DNA from: a bacterium
GTDB lineage: Bacteria > Bacillota > Clostridia > Lachnospirales > Lachnospiraceae
Direction: 5' to 3'
Assembly (NCBI GenBank): GCA_030539165.1
Contig: JAUNSO010000003.1
Span: 25,278-89,277 of the forward strand
DNA length: 64,000 bases
The position numbers and the translations under genes are program-made. Below are positions 1-7,110 of the stretch, one piece after another (the stretch's first letter is position 1; each line of letters opens with the position of its first letter). Under the pieces are notes generated by a model, which was given only the letters and a program-made list of their open reading frames with translations, had not been told where the DNA came from and made no database searches.

Positions 1-456
1 ACAGCCCTCATCCATCGTAAAGCGTTCTCTGTCCCAGTCACATGAGGAGCCCATCTTCTTTAGCTGCTCTACAATCGTGTGACCGTATTCCTCACGCCAC
101 TCCCAGGTTCTCTTTAAAAAGCCGTCACGACCAAGCTCAGCCTTGTCAATCCCCTCTTTTCGCAGAGCCTCCGTTACCTTGACCTCCGTAGAAATGGCTG
201 CATGGTCAGTTCCCGGTACCCACAGTGCATTATAGCCCTGCATTCTCTTGAAGCGAATCAATATATCCTGCATGGTAGAGTCAAATGCATGTCCCATGTG
301 CAGCTTACCTGTAATATTCGGAGGCGGCATCACAATCGTAAACGGTTTCTTGCTTCTGTCTGCCTCCGCATGAAAATATTTCTTTTCCATCCACTTTTGA
401 TAAAGTCTGTCTTCCAGACCATGCGGATCATAGGTTTTTGCTAATTCTTTACTCAT
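1..456 (-). CDS. valS: Valyl-tRNA synthetase, N-terminal 152 codons (cut by window edge)
   Basis: Charges tRNA-Val with valine in the cytoplasm. The reverse strand from the ATG at 456 translates to a class I synthetase N-terminus beginning [20 protein letters not shown], with the signature [14 protein letters not shown] (the HIGH motif region) and the [12 protein letters not shown] segment typical of ValRS. An AAAGGATGGAG-like ribosome site precedes the ATG. Only the first 152 codons are present; the gene runs off the left edge. It lies behind a T-box leader whose specifier codon is GTA (Val), which independently supports ValRS over the related Ile or Leu enzymes. Confidence 0.95.
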   Translation of the reverse strand, partial: MSKELAKTYDPHGLEDRLYQKWMEKKYFHAEADRSKKPFTIVMPPPNITGKLHMGHAFDSTMQDILIRFKRMQGYNALWVPGTDHAAISTEVKVTEALRKEGIDKAELGRDGFLKRTWEWREEYGHTIVEQLKKMGSSCDWDRERFTMDEGC

Positions 457-527
457 TTTCTCCATCCTTTCTATCGCAGTGCGATCTTCGCAGCACGTTT
501 ATATGACAGGAGTTTTCCTAATCATAT

Positions 528-870
528 AAAAAACGCCCTTCACTGTCATCTACAGTAAAGGGCGTAATCATCAATTACACGGTACCACCTTTATTCAGAC
601 AGGCTGTATCAGTCTGTCCCTCAGTGTCGTTTATCCGGCAGGCTATCCTGACGCGGCATACCGACGGTTTGTTAACGGAAACCAAGCGTGTACTCCTATC
701 TCACTGACATGATAGACCGATCTGGTCAATGCCTTCAAAGTACCGATTCAAAAGCTACATTCCACATATCTTTCTTCAGGCGGTCTCTCAGCCGGTGAAC
801 TGCCTTCTCTGGTAAGAGTATATGTGTACTCCTCTTTCTCACTATCTTTTACCTATTCATGCGTTATTGT
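528..870 (-). ncRNA. T-box riboswitch leader of valS (Val specifier)
   Basis: Tandem hallmarks of a T-box leader are visible on the minus strand: a stem I start of the GAGAAAGAGGAGTACA type near 825-845, the specifier loop GAATGTAGC with codon GTA at 756-758, the T-box sequence AAGGTGGTACCGTG (GGTACCACC at 581-589 on the plus strand), and an intrinsic terminator at 528-565 (ACGCCCTTTACTG paired with CAGTGAAGGGCGT, then a T run). Uncharged tRNA-Val is expected to stabilise the antiterminator and let RNA polymerase enter valS. Specifier and downstream gene agree. Confidence 0.93.
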
Positions 871-875
871 TAATT

Positions 876-904
876 ATCATAAAACACACCTATTTCTTTG
901 TCAA
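876..904 (-). promoter_or_regulatory. Promoter of the valS T-box transcript
   Basis: On the minus strand TTGACA (899-904) is separated by exactly 17 bp from TATGAT (876-881). The predicted start is near 869, just upstream of T-box stem I. It begins only about 26 bp after the stop codon of the upstream sugar kinase, with no clear terminator between them. Confidence 0.8.
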
Positions 905-929
905 GAATTATTTACTGGTCTCTTGCCGT

Positions 930-1883
930 TCATCCTGTGCATACCATATCTGCCGCCAGCTTTACGGCACCGGATACAGGTGCTTTCTGTAAAATAACAG
1001 GATATGCAGATGGTGCACATTCATTTACAGTACGCATATATGCATCAATCAAGATTGACTCTCCAGTCCGAAACAGACTGCCGATCAGGATCATTGGTAC
1101 CTTTTCCTGTTCCATATGAAGCCTCCTGATCAGCCCGGCTGCATACTCGCCTTCTGTTTGACCCATACGGTCAATAATATCATGTGCCACTCTATCTCCC
1201 TTTTGAGCCTCCTGAAAGACTGCAATGGGTATATGATAACGCTGACCATCTGTCATCTCATCATGTCTGAGTATCCTACAGATTCCTGTCATATCCTTTG
1301 CTTCAAACAGCTTTGGCAGTACCTGCTCGAGTGATGTCTTTCTTCCCGTACCTTCCTCTGAGCGAAATGCATAGTGCAGTGCATCCTCTACCATTTGTCC
1401 TCCGCCACCATAATTTCCTGTGATATAGTCCAGATTCCGCAGCTGATCCTCATCTCCATGGCTGTTCCGTCCGACATGCCCTGCTCCGGTTCCGCAGATC
1501 GATACGACTCCGACATTATCATCTGATGCAGCACGCAGTCCGATCCATGCATCATGGATGACCCGAAATGGTATAGCGCCCATGATTTCGCCTGCCAGCC
1601 GGTTCAGTACTGCTATATCCTCAGCCTCATCAGCTCCTGACATACCAAAAACCGCATATTGAAGTGCTGAAATTGTAACAGGATCCGTCTGATTACCCAG
1701 CAAATCATTGAGATTTTTAAGGGCTTCTTCTATCGCTTTCGCCAATGACACGCTTGTCACTTTTATGCCGCAGCACTGATAATTAGCGGCTCCGCCGTAT
1801 CCTTCGGCCAGAATATTTCCTTTTTCATCTCCGATGGCAGCATGTGTCTTTGTGCCACCGGCATCAATTCCGAGTACATACAT
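930..1883 (-). CDS. BadF/BadG/BcrA-type sugar kinase (N-acetylglucosamine kinase-like)
   Basis: A 317-residue ASKHA-fold kinase. The N-terminal phosphate-binding loop GIDAGGTKTHAAIGD, the adenosine/phosphate segment VVSICGTGAGHVGR around residue 130 and a nearby GGGGQMVEDALHYA region match the BadF/BadG ATPase family, whose characterised sugar members are eukaryotic-type N-acetylglucosamine kinases. It is the last gene of a ROK regulator, GH4 glycosidase, kinase operon (18 bp after the GH4 stop). With no PTS genes nearby, it may phosphorylate the sugar or glycoside that GH4 then hydrolyses; that role is inference. The exact substrate (GlcNAc, glucosamine, a beta-glucoside) cannot be read from the sequence. 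Confidence 0.8.
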   Translation of the reverse strand: MYVLGIDAGGTKTHAAIGDEKGNILAEGYGGAANYQCCGIKVTSVSLAKAIEEALKNLNDLLGNQTDPVTISALQYAVFGMSGADEAEDIAVLNRLAGEIMGAIPFRVIHDAWIGLRAASDDNVGVVSICGTGAGHVGRNSHGDEDQLRNLDYITGNYGGGGQMVEDALHYAFRSEEGTGRKTSLEQVLPKLFEAKDMTGICRILRHDEMTDGQRYHIPIAVFQEAQKGDRVAHDIIDRMGQTEGEYAAGLIRRLHMEQEKVPMILIGSLFRTGESILIDAYMRTVNECAPSAYPVILQKAPVSGAVKLAADMVCTG

Positions 1884-1901
1884 ATCGCTTCCTCCTTGAT
1901 C

Positions 1902-3269
1902 TCAATGTGCAAATCCGGGCAGATACTTTTTATTTGCTTCATATAGTTCATCGAATACCTTGGCTGCCAGCTCATGGTCTCCAATCAGTGGATTAACAGA
2001 AAGTGCCTGCACAGCAAGGTCTCTGTCCCCTTTCACAGCAGCCTCAATGGTCAGCTGTTCATATTTCTTGATCGTCTTTGCCAGCTCCATAAATGCAGCC
2101 TGTTTTCCTCTGTAGCACGGTTTGACCGCGGCACGATCTTCACTCAGATCCACCGTTTCTGCTCCTTTGCTGCTGATGACACAGTTTGTTTCAATCACAG
2201 CATCCTCCGGTAATTCTGGAATCGTATGGCCATTGATTGTATCTACCGTCTGTACATCACAGCTGTTATTATAAATACTGTTCACCAGATTGATGGCTGC
2301 TTCTGAATATCTGGAGCCTCCACGCTTTGAGAGCTCTGCTGGTTTCTCGTTCAAATGTATATCCTGATATTTTTCAAACAGTGCCTTCTCTACCTTCTGC
2401 ACCTGATTGGCACGGGTTCCCTGACCGTTCTCCACGCTTTCCTGCTCTTCCCTGACCATCTCGTCTGTAAAGTAGAAATACTGCATATAGGGTGACAGCA
2501 CAGCTCCCATCTGAACAGCCTGATCGTCCATGCCAGCAAGCTTTTGGATATTCTTCACTACACCCTCGTTTGTATGCACCTTTAGTACATCTTCAATATA
2601 ATCATGGTCATGCTGCAGTCTGCCTGCTTTTGCATCCTGTTTCAGATATACATGAGGCATCAGACTCAGATGGTTCAATCCGATAAATCTGCAGTCCAGA
2701 TCGCTTTCGGATACATTCAGCTTTTCTGCTGCATCATGCCGCATATTGATTGGACAGTTGCAAAGTCCAATACACTTTACTCTTGTATATTTATTGACTG
2801 CTTCGGTCACAATTCCAGACGGATTTGTAAAGTTGATCAGCCACGCATCCGGGCATACCTGCTCCATATCTGCACAGATATCCAGCAGTACAGGAATGGT
2901 ACGCAGTGCCTTGAAGCAGCCTCCTGCTCCTGTTGTTTCCTGCCCTACCAGACCATACTTCAAGGGAATTCTCTCATCTGTATCTCTGGCTGCAAGACCA
3001 CCTACACGCAGCTGTGTGATCACAAAATCAGCATCTGCAAGTCCCTTTCTCCTGTCAAATGTGTAAGAAACTCTGATGTCCATACCGGCTTTTTTCAACA
3101 TTCTCCTGACAAATTCCGTATTAATACGAACCTTTTCTTCTCCTTCCGGAATGTCAATCAGCACAATTTCTCCTACGGGCAGCGATTCCCGATGCATAAT
3201 GACTCCGTCAATCAATTCAGGGGTATAGCTGCTTCCTCCGCCTATAATCACCAATTTCAATTCTTTCAT
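1902..3269 (-). CDS. Glycoside hydrolase family 4, 6-phospho-beta-glucosidase-like
   Basis: A 455-residue cytoplasmic GH4 enzyme. GH4 enzymes hydrolyse 6-phospho-glycosides by an NAD and Mn2+ dependent oxidation-elimination route. Visible marks are the N-terminal dinucleotide-binding VIIGGGSSYTPELI, DADFVITQLRVGG, the INFTNPSGIVTEAV segment, and the metal/substrate region GLCNCPIN followed by FIGLNHLS, which is the arrangement of the 6-phospho-beta-glucosidase (LicH/CelF-type) branch rather than the alpha-galactosidase branch. Length is normal for the family. It sits between a ROK repressor and a BadF kinase in one operon; no phosphotransferase system is encoded nearby, so the phosphorylated substrate must come from elsewhere or from the adjoining kinase. 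Confidence 0.9.
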   Translation of the reverse strand: MKELKLVIIGGGSSYTPELIDGVIMHRESLPVGEIVLIDIPEGEEKVRINTEFVRRMLKKAGMDIRVSYTFDRRKGLADADFVITQLRVGGLAARDTDERIPLKYGLVGQETTGAGGCFKALRTIPVLLDICADMEQVCPDAWLINFTNPSGIVTEAVNKYTRVKCIGLCNCPINMRHDAAEKLNVSESDLDCRFIGLNHLSLMPHVYLKQDAKAGRLQHDHDYIEDVLKVHTNEGVVKNIQKLAGMDDQAVQMGAVLSPYMQYFYFTDEMVREEQESVENGQGTRANQVQKVEKALFEKYQDIHLNEKPAELSKRGGSRYSEAAINLVNSIYNNSCDVQTVDTINGHTIPELPEDAVIETNCVISSKGAETVDLSEDRAAVKPCYRGKQAAFMELAKTIKKYEQLTIEAAVKGDRDLAVQALSVNPLIGDHELAAKVFDELYEANKKYLPGFAH

Positions 3270-3318
3270 GATAACTGCCTCCTTTTCTTTACTCTGATAG
3301 TCTCAATATCCATCAGGT

Positions 3319-4344
3319 TCACGCGAGTCTGACATCACTGCTGCACAGTTCCATAGCCGTCCGGCTCAATCCGCGTATATAGTATTTTTCTGCTTCCTCA
3401 CAAATCTCTATCTGAGGAATCATTTTCTTGGGAAATCTTGTCCTGCAGTCAGCTTCTATATATTTACCCAGCTTCTTCTCTGCACAGCTTCCTCCGATTA
3501 CGACCAGAGATGGATTCAGCATGCTGATGATATTGGCTGTAATGCGTGTGATCTGATCATATCCGGTCTGATCTAACAGACCTTTAAAGGTTTGATTCAG
3601 CATATATTCATCCATTCCTAACTGCATAAACCCAATCTCGCCTGCAAAACCACTGACTCCTGACAGCAGCTGTGAATCCGTAATCAGACCTGCTCCGAGG
3701 CCATTTCCCACATGGAGATATACCATATTGCTGCTTTCAGGTCTGTTCCTGCTCACACACCCCAATGCGGTGGCTTTCATATCATTCATGATCTTGACTG
3801 GTATAGTCAGCATGGAAGACAGCTTCTTACCAAGTGGAAACTCTTCAAATTCCGGAATGTCCGGAATGGCATACACGGTACCCTCACGGTCTACTGATCC
3901 GGGGACACCAATCACCAGTGCCTGTACATTTTGATAACTCGCCTGCATACCTGTCACAACTTCTGCAATGGTCTGAAGTAAATCCTGTCCGTCCGAAACC
4001 GGTCGTATCTGTTCCTCACATTTTTCCGAGGCCAGATCAATCACGCGATACCAAAGCTGTGACTGCCTGATCATCAAAATGACAGCGTGTGCATACTCTT
4101 GGTTCAGTTCATAGACTGCTGCTTTCCTGCCGCCCTGTGAGCCTGCAAGCCCCTTTTCAATCACTTCACGATCTGCCACCAGTTCACTCATGATGGCATT
4201 GACTGTCGGCTGACTGATCCCGGTCATAGCTGAAATCTCAACTCTGGTAGCTACCTTATTGTGCAGGAGCACCCTTTTAATTGCTGTTTTATTTAAGGCC
4301 TTCAGTAAATTGGGCTGCACTGTCATTTTCTTCTGTGTATTCAT
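3319..4344 (-). CDS. ROK-family transcriptional regulator lacking the zinc motif
   Basis: 341 residues: an N-terminal winged helix-turn-helix (residues about 15-75, EISAMTGISQPTVNAIMSEL) joined to a ROK sugar-sensing domain (LVIGVPGSVDREG, NDMKATALG, HVGNGLGAGLI). The family usually continues GExGH and then a zinc-binding CxCGxxGC block; here the sequence reads GEIGFMQL and goes almost directly to the C-terminal lobe, so the histidine and the cysteine cluster are missing and the protein is some 50 residues short. It is therefore a regulator, not a kinase. It heads the operon with GH4 and the BadF kinase. Two palindromes flank its promoter (4444-4521), suggesting autorepression relieved by a sugar or sugar phosphate. 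Confidence 0.88.
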   Translation of the reverse strand: MNTQKKMTVQPNLLKALNKTAIKRVLLHNKVATRVEISAMTGISQPTVNAIMSELVADREVIEKGLAGSQGGRKAAVYELNQEYAHAVILMIRQSQLWYRVIDLASEKCEEQIRPVSDGQDLLQTIAEVVTGMQASYQNVQALVIGVPGSVDREGTVYAIPDIPEFEEFPLGKKLSSMLTIPVKIMNDMKATALGCVSRNRPESSNMVYLHVGNGLGAGLITDSQLLSGVSGFAGEIGFMQLGMDEYMLNQTFKGLLDQTGYDQITRITANIISMLNPSLVVIGGSCAEKKLGKYIEADCRTRFPKKMIPQIEICEEAEKYYIRGLSRTAMELCSSDVRLA

Positions 4345-4380
4345 ACAATCCTGCCTCCCTCTGTTGATTTTCCTATCTCA

Positions 4381-4431
4381 TTCAGTTTCATATTTCGCTA
4401 AGTTTCATACCTTGCTAGGTTTTATATCTTG
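4381..4431. repeat. Three degenerate 17-bp tandem repeats in the ROK gene leader
   Basis: Copies at 4381-4397, 4398-4414 and 4415-4431 align without gaps (TTCAGTTTCATATTTCG, CTAAGTTTCATACCTTG, CTAGGTTTTATATCTTG). They lie between the predicted transcription start and the ROK start codon and share the AGTTT core with the two operator palindromes immediately upstream. They may be accessory regulator half-sites or a simple tandem expansion. Confidence 0.7.
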
Positions 4432-4443
4432 TACTCGCCACTT

Positions 4444-4460
4444 ATTTAAGTTTCTTAAAT
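4444..4460. promoter_or_regulatory. ROK operator O1, perfect palindrome
   Basis: ATTTAAG-TTT-CTTAAAT, seven perfectly paired bases each side of a 3-bp centre, located about 11 bp downstream of the predicted -10 element, where a bound repressor would block initiation. AT-rich palindromes of this type are common ROK/NagC/XylR targets. Confidence 0.75.
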
Positions 4461-4470
4461 ATCTAATCAC

Positions 4471-4499
4471 AGCATAGCATCTGTCTGATATTCTGTCAA
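4471..4499 (-). promoter_or_regulatory. Promoter of the ROK-GH4-kinase operon
   Basis: Minus-strand TTGACA (4494-4499), 17-bp spacer, TATGCT (4471-4476). It is bracketed by the two near-identical palindromes, O1 downstream and O2 just upstream of the -35. Confidence 0.72.
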
Positions 4500-4504
4500 C
4501 ACTT

Positions 4505-4521
4505 TTTTAAGTTTCTTAATT
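4505..4521. promoter_or_regulatory. ROK operator O2, near-perfect palindrome
   Basis: TTTTAAG-TTT-CTTAATT, the same core as O1 (TTAAGTTTCTTAA), centred 61 bp away, almost six helical turns, so two dimers would lie on the same face and could bridge across the promoter. Confidence 0.7.
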
Positions 4522-4554
4522 ATCCTCTCAGCTTTCTTTGCCTTCCCACTACAA

Positions 4555-4576
4555 GAGCCCTGCTTCTGCAGGGCTC
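4555..4576. other. Nine-bp GC-rich hairpin between ROK promoter and cohesin-like gene
   Basis: GAGCCCTGC, loop TTCT, GCAGGGCTC. It lies after the stop codon of the cohesin-like gene but neither strand shows a clear U tract after the stem, so it may be an RNA 3'-end stabiliser or a weak terminator. Confidence 0.5.
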
Positions 4577-4586
4577 CTATTGCATA

Positions 4587-4625
4587 TCTCTATTTGTCTA
4601 CTTGTCTGTCTCTCTATTTGTCTAC
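4587..4625. repeat. 15-bp direct repeat across the stop codon of the cohesin-like gene
   Basis: TCTCTATTTGTCTAC occurs at 4587-4601 and 4611-4625, period 24 bp. The second copy contains the last codons and the stop (VDK, TAG on the minus strand); the first lies just past it. A small tandem duplication of the gene end. Confidence 0.7.
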
Positions 4626-7064
4626 ATTGATAAATTCAAATTCAAAATCATCATCCAGATCAAATCTGGGCTTTCCGGGCTGCCTTGCCGGCTGCTGTAC
4701 AGGCTGCTGCATTTCCTGACCATAATACTGCTGCATTGGTTCCTGCATACCCTGTCCGTAATACTGCTGCATTGGCTGTTCATACATTTGAGGCTGCTGT
4801 ACCGGTGCTTCATATGCCTTCGGAGCAGGCTGTCTTGTCTGCTGCTGTATCTGGGCTTCATATGCCTTTGGTGCAGGCTGTCTTGGTGACTGCTGTACCG
4901 GTGGCTCATACATCTGCTGTGCCTGCTGTCTGGCTGTTGGCTGTGCAGGTGCTTCATACATTTGCTGTGCCTGCTGTCTGGCTGCCGGCTGTGCAGGTGC
5001 TTCATACATCTGCTGTGCCTGCTGTCTGGCTGTTGGCTGTATCGGTGTTTCATACGGCTTCTGAACCTGTTTTTCCGGCTGTACAGGGGTCTCATACATC
5101 TGCTGTCTGGCTGCTGGCTGTACCGGTGGCTCATATGGCTTCTGTATAGGAGCCTCTGGTTCCACAGGGGTCTGCAGACTCACCTGAGGACGAACCGGGC
5201 GTGACTGTACAGGCGGCTCTGTCACTGTCATTCTAGGTGTGCTGACAGGTCTGCGGGTTCCGGTCATTGGCCGGCGTTCATCTTCATCCGCACCCTGCAT
5301 GGTATTCTGTATTTCGCTCCAGTCCATCTGTGTTGCTTCTACAGGTTCCGGCATCTTTTTCTTTTTTCTTCCGAAGATAGATCGGCGCTCCTGATAATCC
5401 TCTTCATCATCTTCGTCGTCATCGTCATCCTCTTCATCTTCCTCATCGTCGTCATCTCCAAAGTCATCATCCTCATACCACTTTGCAAACCGACTTTTTT
5501 TCTTTTCCTTTTTATTCTTTTTCTTTCTTCCTCGTAAATCTTCCTCGTCCTCTTCATCATCCTCTTCAGGAACTGGCTGCGGCAGAGATACATCTTCAAA
5601 TGTCATATCCTGCGTCTCATATCCTACCGGAGATGCGGGAGCTGCCTGCATATATGGCGCTGCAGCAGGATTTCTGACAGGTTCGAGGTTGATCTCACCT
5701 GTTTCCTCCAGATCTTCACCTGCCTCATAGCGACGCGCACGTATTTCATCCCTGCTCAGATGTTCCGGTTCACGCAGGTTACGCGAATTGCCGCGATTTC
5801 TGATCGGATGGTCATCCTCTTCCTCGTCATCCTCTTCATCCTCATCAATATATTCATAGCTTTGATATTCACGCAGCTTCAAGAACAAATTCAGCAGCAA
5901 TATGATCATCACCAGCATAACCACTGCCATCACACAGATCACAATGAATCTGGTATGTGACTGTGATTTATAGGAATCTGTATCCGAGTCAAAAACATCC
6001 AAGACCGAAGGTTCCTCCGCTCCCGCTGCATCAAGCTCCAGATAGCGCTGATAAGTGCCTTCCTTCATATCATAGAGATACCAGCCCTTATTTCCTTCGC
6101 TGCTGAGTGCATATAGCAGGAAGAAATCGCTTGTCGATACACCGTTTGCTGTCACCTCATCGGTTCCCTCTGCAGCTGTGTCTTCCCCTGCAGCTGCATC
6201 CTCCCCTGAAGATGCTCCTGCCACAGTAGCTGATGCGGTAATTGCATAGGCCTGTAGGGTCTTGCCATTCCACTGCAGTGTGGCCTTTGTAAAGCCATCC
6301 GGCGTGATAACTGACTCGTCCGGTATCATAATAATGATATATTTATTCTCAATTCCATTGATGCTCACAAAATCCGTAAATGTATCTGTCGCCTGATCAT
6401 ACATGCAGAACTCACCATTGGCTCCGCCCGCATCAGTCACATACAGCAGGGTCAGGTCTCCCATATCAAACTGGGCTGATTCCAACAGCTGCTCCTGATA
6501 AGTAAAATCTGCCTTATGAAATCCTACGGGAATAATCTCATTCGGAAATGTGGTTGAAAGCATCTTCTCTGTACCGTTGATTGCAATCAATCCCTCTGCT
6601 ATGTTGCTGTTTGTAGCACCGTCTGCTCCGCCATCTGCTCCTGCAGCTCCGACTCCGTCACCGACTGCTATGGTCACACTATCGGTCGGTACATCAGCTC
6701 CGTCTCCGTCCAGAATGGCTGATACCTTGACCTCAGTTGTCCCGGATGCAGCACCCTTGAATTTAATCGTAGCCTCTGTATCTGTCAGCGTCAGCAGACC
6801 TCCGCCTCCGCCTCCTGTTTCCTTGTCACAGGAATCATAGGTCAGTACAGCAGCATCATACTCTACTGATATCTCCGGTTTTTCTGCTGATCCTGCCGGG
6901 TTTTCTGCCTTGATGGTAACCGAAACCTCGCCGCCTACCTCTACGGTCTCCGCACTCGCGGATATGGAAACATTTCCTGCCGCCTTGACTTCCTGCGTCA
7001 TCATAATGCCTATCATTGCAGCAGCAATGAATACTTCCGCCAATCCCCTTCTGCTTTTTTTCAT
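4614..7064 (-). CDS. Cohesin-like domain membrane protein with long disordered cytoplasmic tail
   Basis: 816 residues from the ATG at 7064, chosen because AGGAGG lies 7 bp upstream and a signal-type N-terminus (MKKSRRGLAEVFIAAAMIG) follows; an in-frame start 15 codons earlier lacks this. Order: signal peptide; beta-rich cohesin-like domain (about 30-145) with a Gly run; a linker and a second extracellular region (about 170-350) that may bind envelope polymer; one transmembrane span (about 370-395); then an acidic/basic tail with poly-Asp/Glu and poly-Lys tracts (about 395-610), a Pro/Gln repeat block (about 640-790) and a C-terminal RFDLDDDFEFEFINVDK. It follows the SH3b glucosaminidase gene by 46 bp, probably in one operon. 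I do not recognise a named family for the full protein; a structural or scaffolding role at the membrane is inference. Confidence 0.75.
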   Translation of the reverse strand: MKKSRRGLAEVFIAAAMIGIMMTQEVKAAGNVSISASAETVEVGGEVSVTIKAENPAGSAEKPEISVEYDAAVLTYDSCDKETGGGGGGLLTLTDTEATIKFKGAASGTTEVKVSAILDGDGADVPTDSVTIAVGDGVGAAGADGGADGATNSNIAEGLIAINGTEKMLSTTFPNEIIPVGFHKADFTYQEQLLESAQFDMGDLTLLYVTDAGGANGEFCMYDQATDTFTDFVSINGIENKYIIIMIPDESVITPDGFTKATLQWNGKTLQAYAITASATVAGASSGEDAAAGEDTAAEGTDEVTANGVSTSDFFLLYALSSEGNKGWYLYDMKEGTYQRYLELDAAGAEEPSVLDVFDSDTDSYKSQSHTRFIVICVMAVVMLVMIILLLNLFLKLREYQSYEYIDEDEEDDEEEDDHPIRNRGNSRNLREPEHLSRDEIRARRYEAGEDLEETGEINLEPVRNPAAAPYMQAAPASPVGYETQDMTFEDVSLPQPVPEEDDEEDEEDLRGRKKKNKKEKKKSRFAKWYEDDDFGDDDDEEDEEDDDDDEDDEEDYQERRSIFGRKKKKMPEPVEATQMDWSEIQNTMQGADEDERRPMTGTRRPVSTPRMTVTEPPVQSRPVRPQVSLQTPVEPEAPIQKPYEPPVQPAARQQMYETPVQPEKQVQKPYETPIQPTARQQAQQMYEAPAQPAARQQAQQMYEAPAQPTARQQAQQMYEPPVQQSPRQPAPKAYEAQIQQQTRQPAPKAYEAPVQQPQMYEQPMQQYYGQGMQEPMQQYYGQEMQQPVQQPARQPGKPRFDLDDDFEFEFINVDK
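4690..5160. repeat. Coding Pro/Gln repeats (about 20 residues per unit)
   Basis: Within the tail of the cohesin-like gene, units of the form QPAARQQAQQMYEAPA recur, several nearly identical at the DNA level (for example around 4910-5050), grading into QPAPKAYEAPVQQ and MQQYYGQ variants. The repeats keep frame throughout. Unit number is a likely site of strain variation. Confidence 0.8.
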
Positions 7065-7110
7065 TTCAAATCCTCCTGAATTTATAACGCGAAATACCTG
7101 ATCCCGCAAT

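Noticed and set aside
2604..3332. Long plus-strand open frame (242 codons) opposite the GH4 gene
   Set aside because: It is a shadow of the reverse-strand GH4 gene, has no ribosome site and encodes a Cys/His/Phe-rich sequence without family likeness.
4690..5160. Regularly spaced repeats resembling a CRISPR array
   Set aside because: They keep reading frame within a gene, encode Pro/Gln repeats, have no unique spacers and no cas genes are near.
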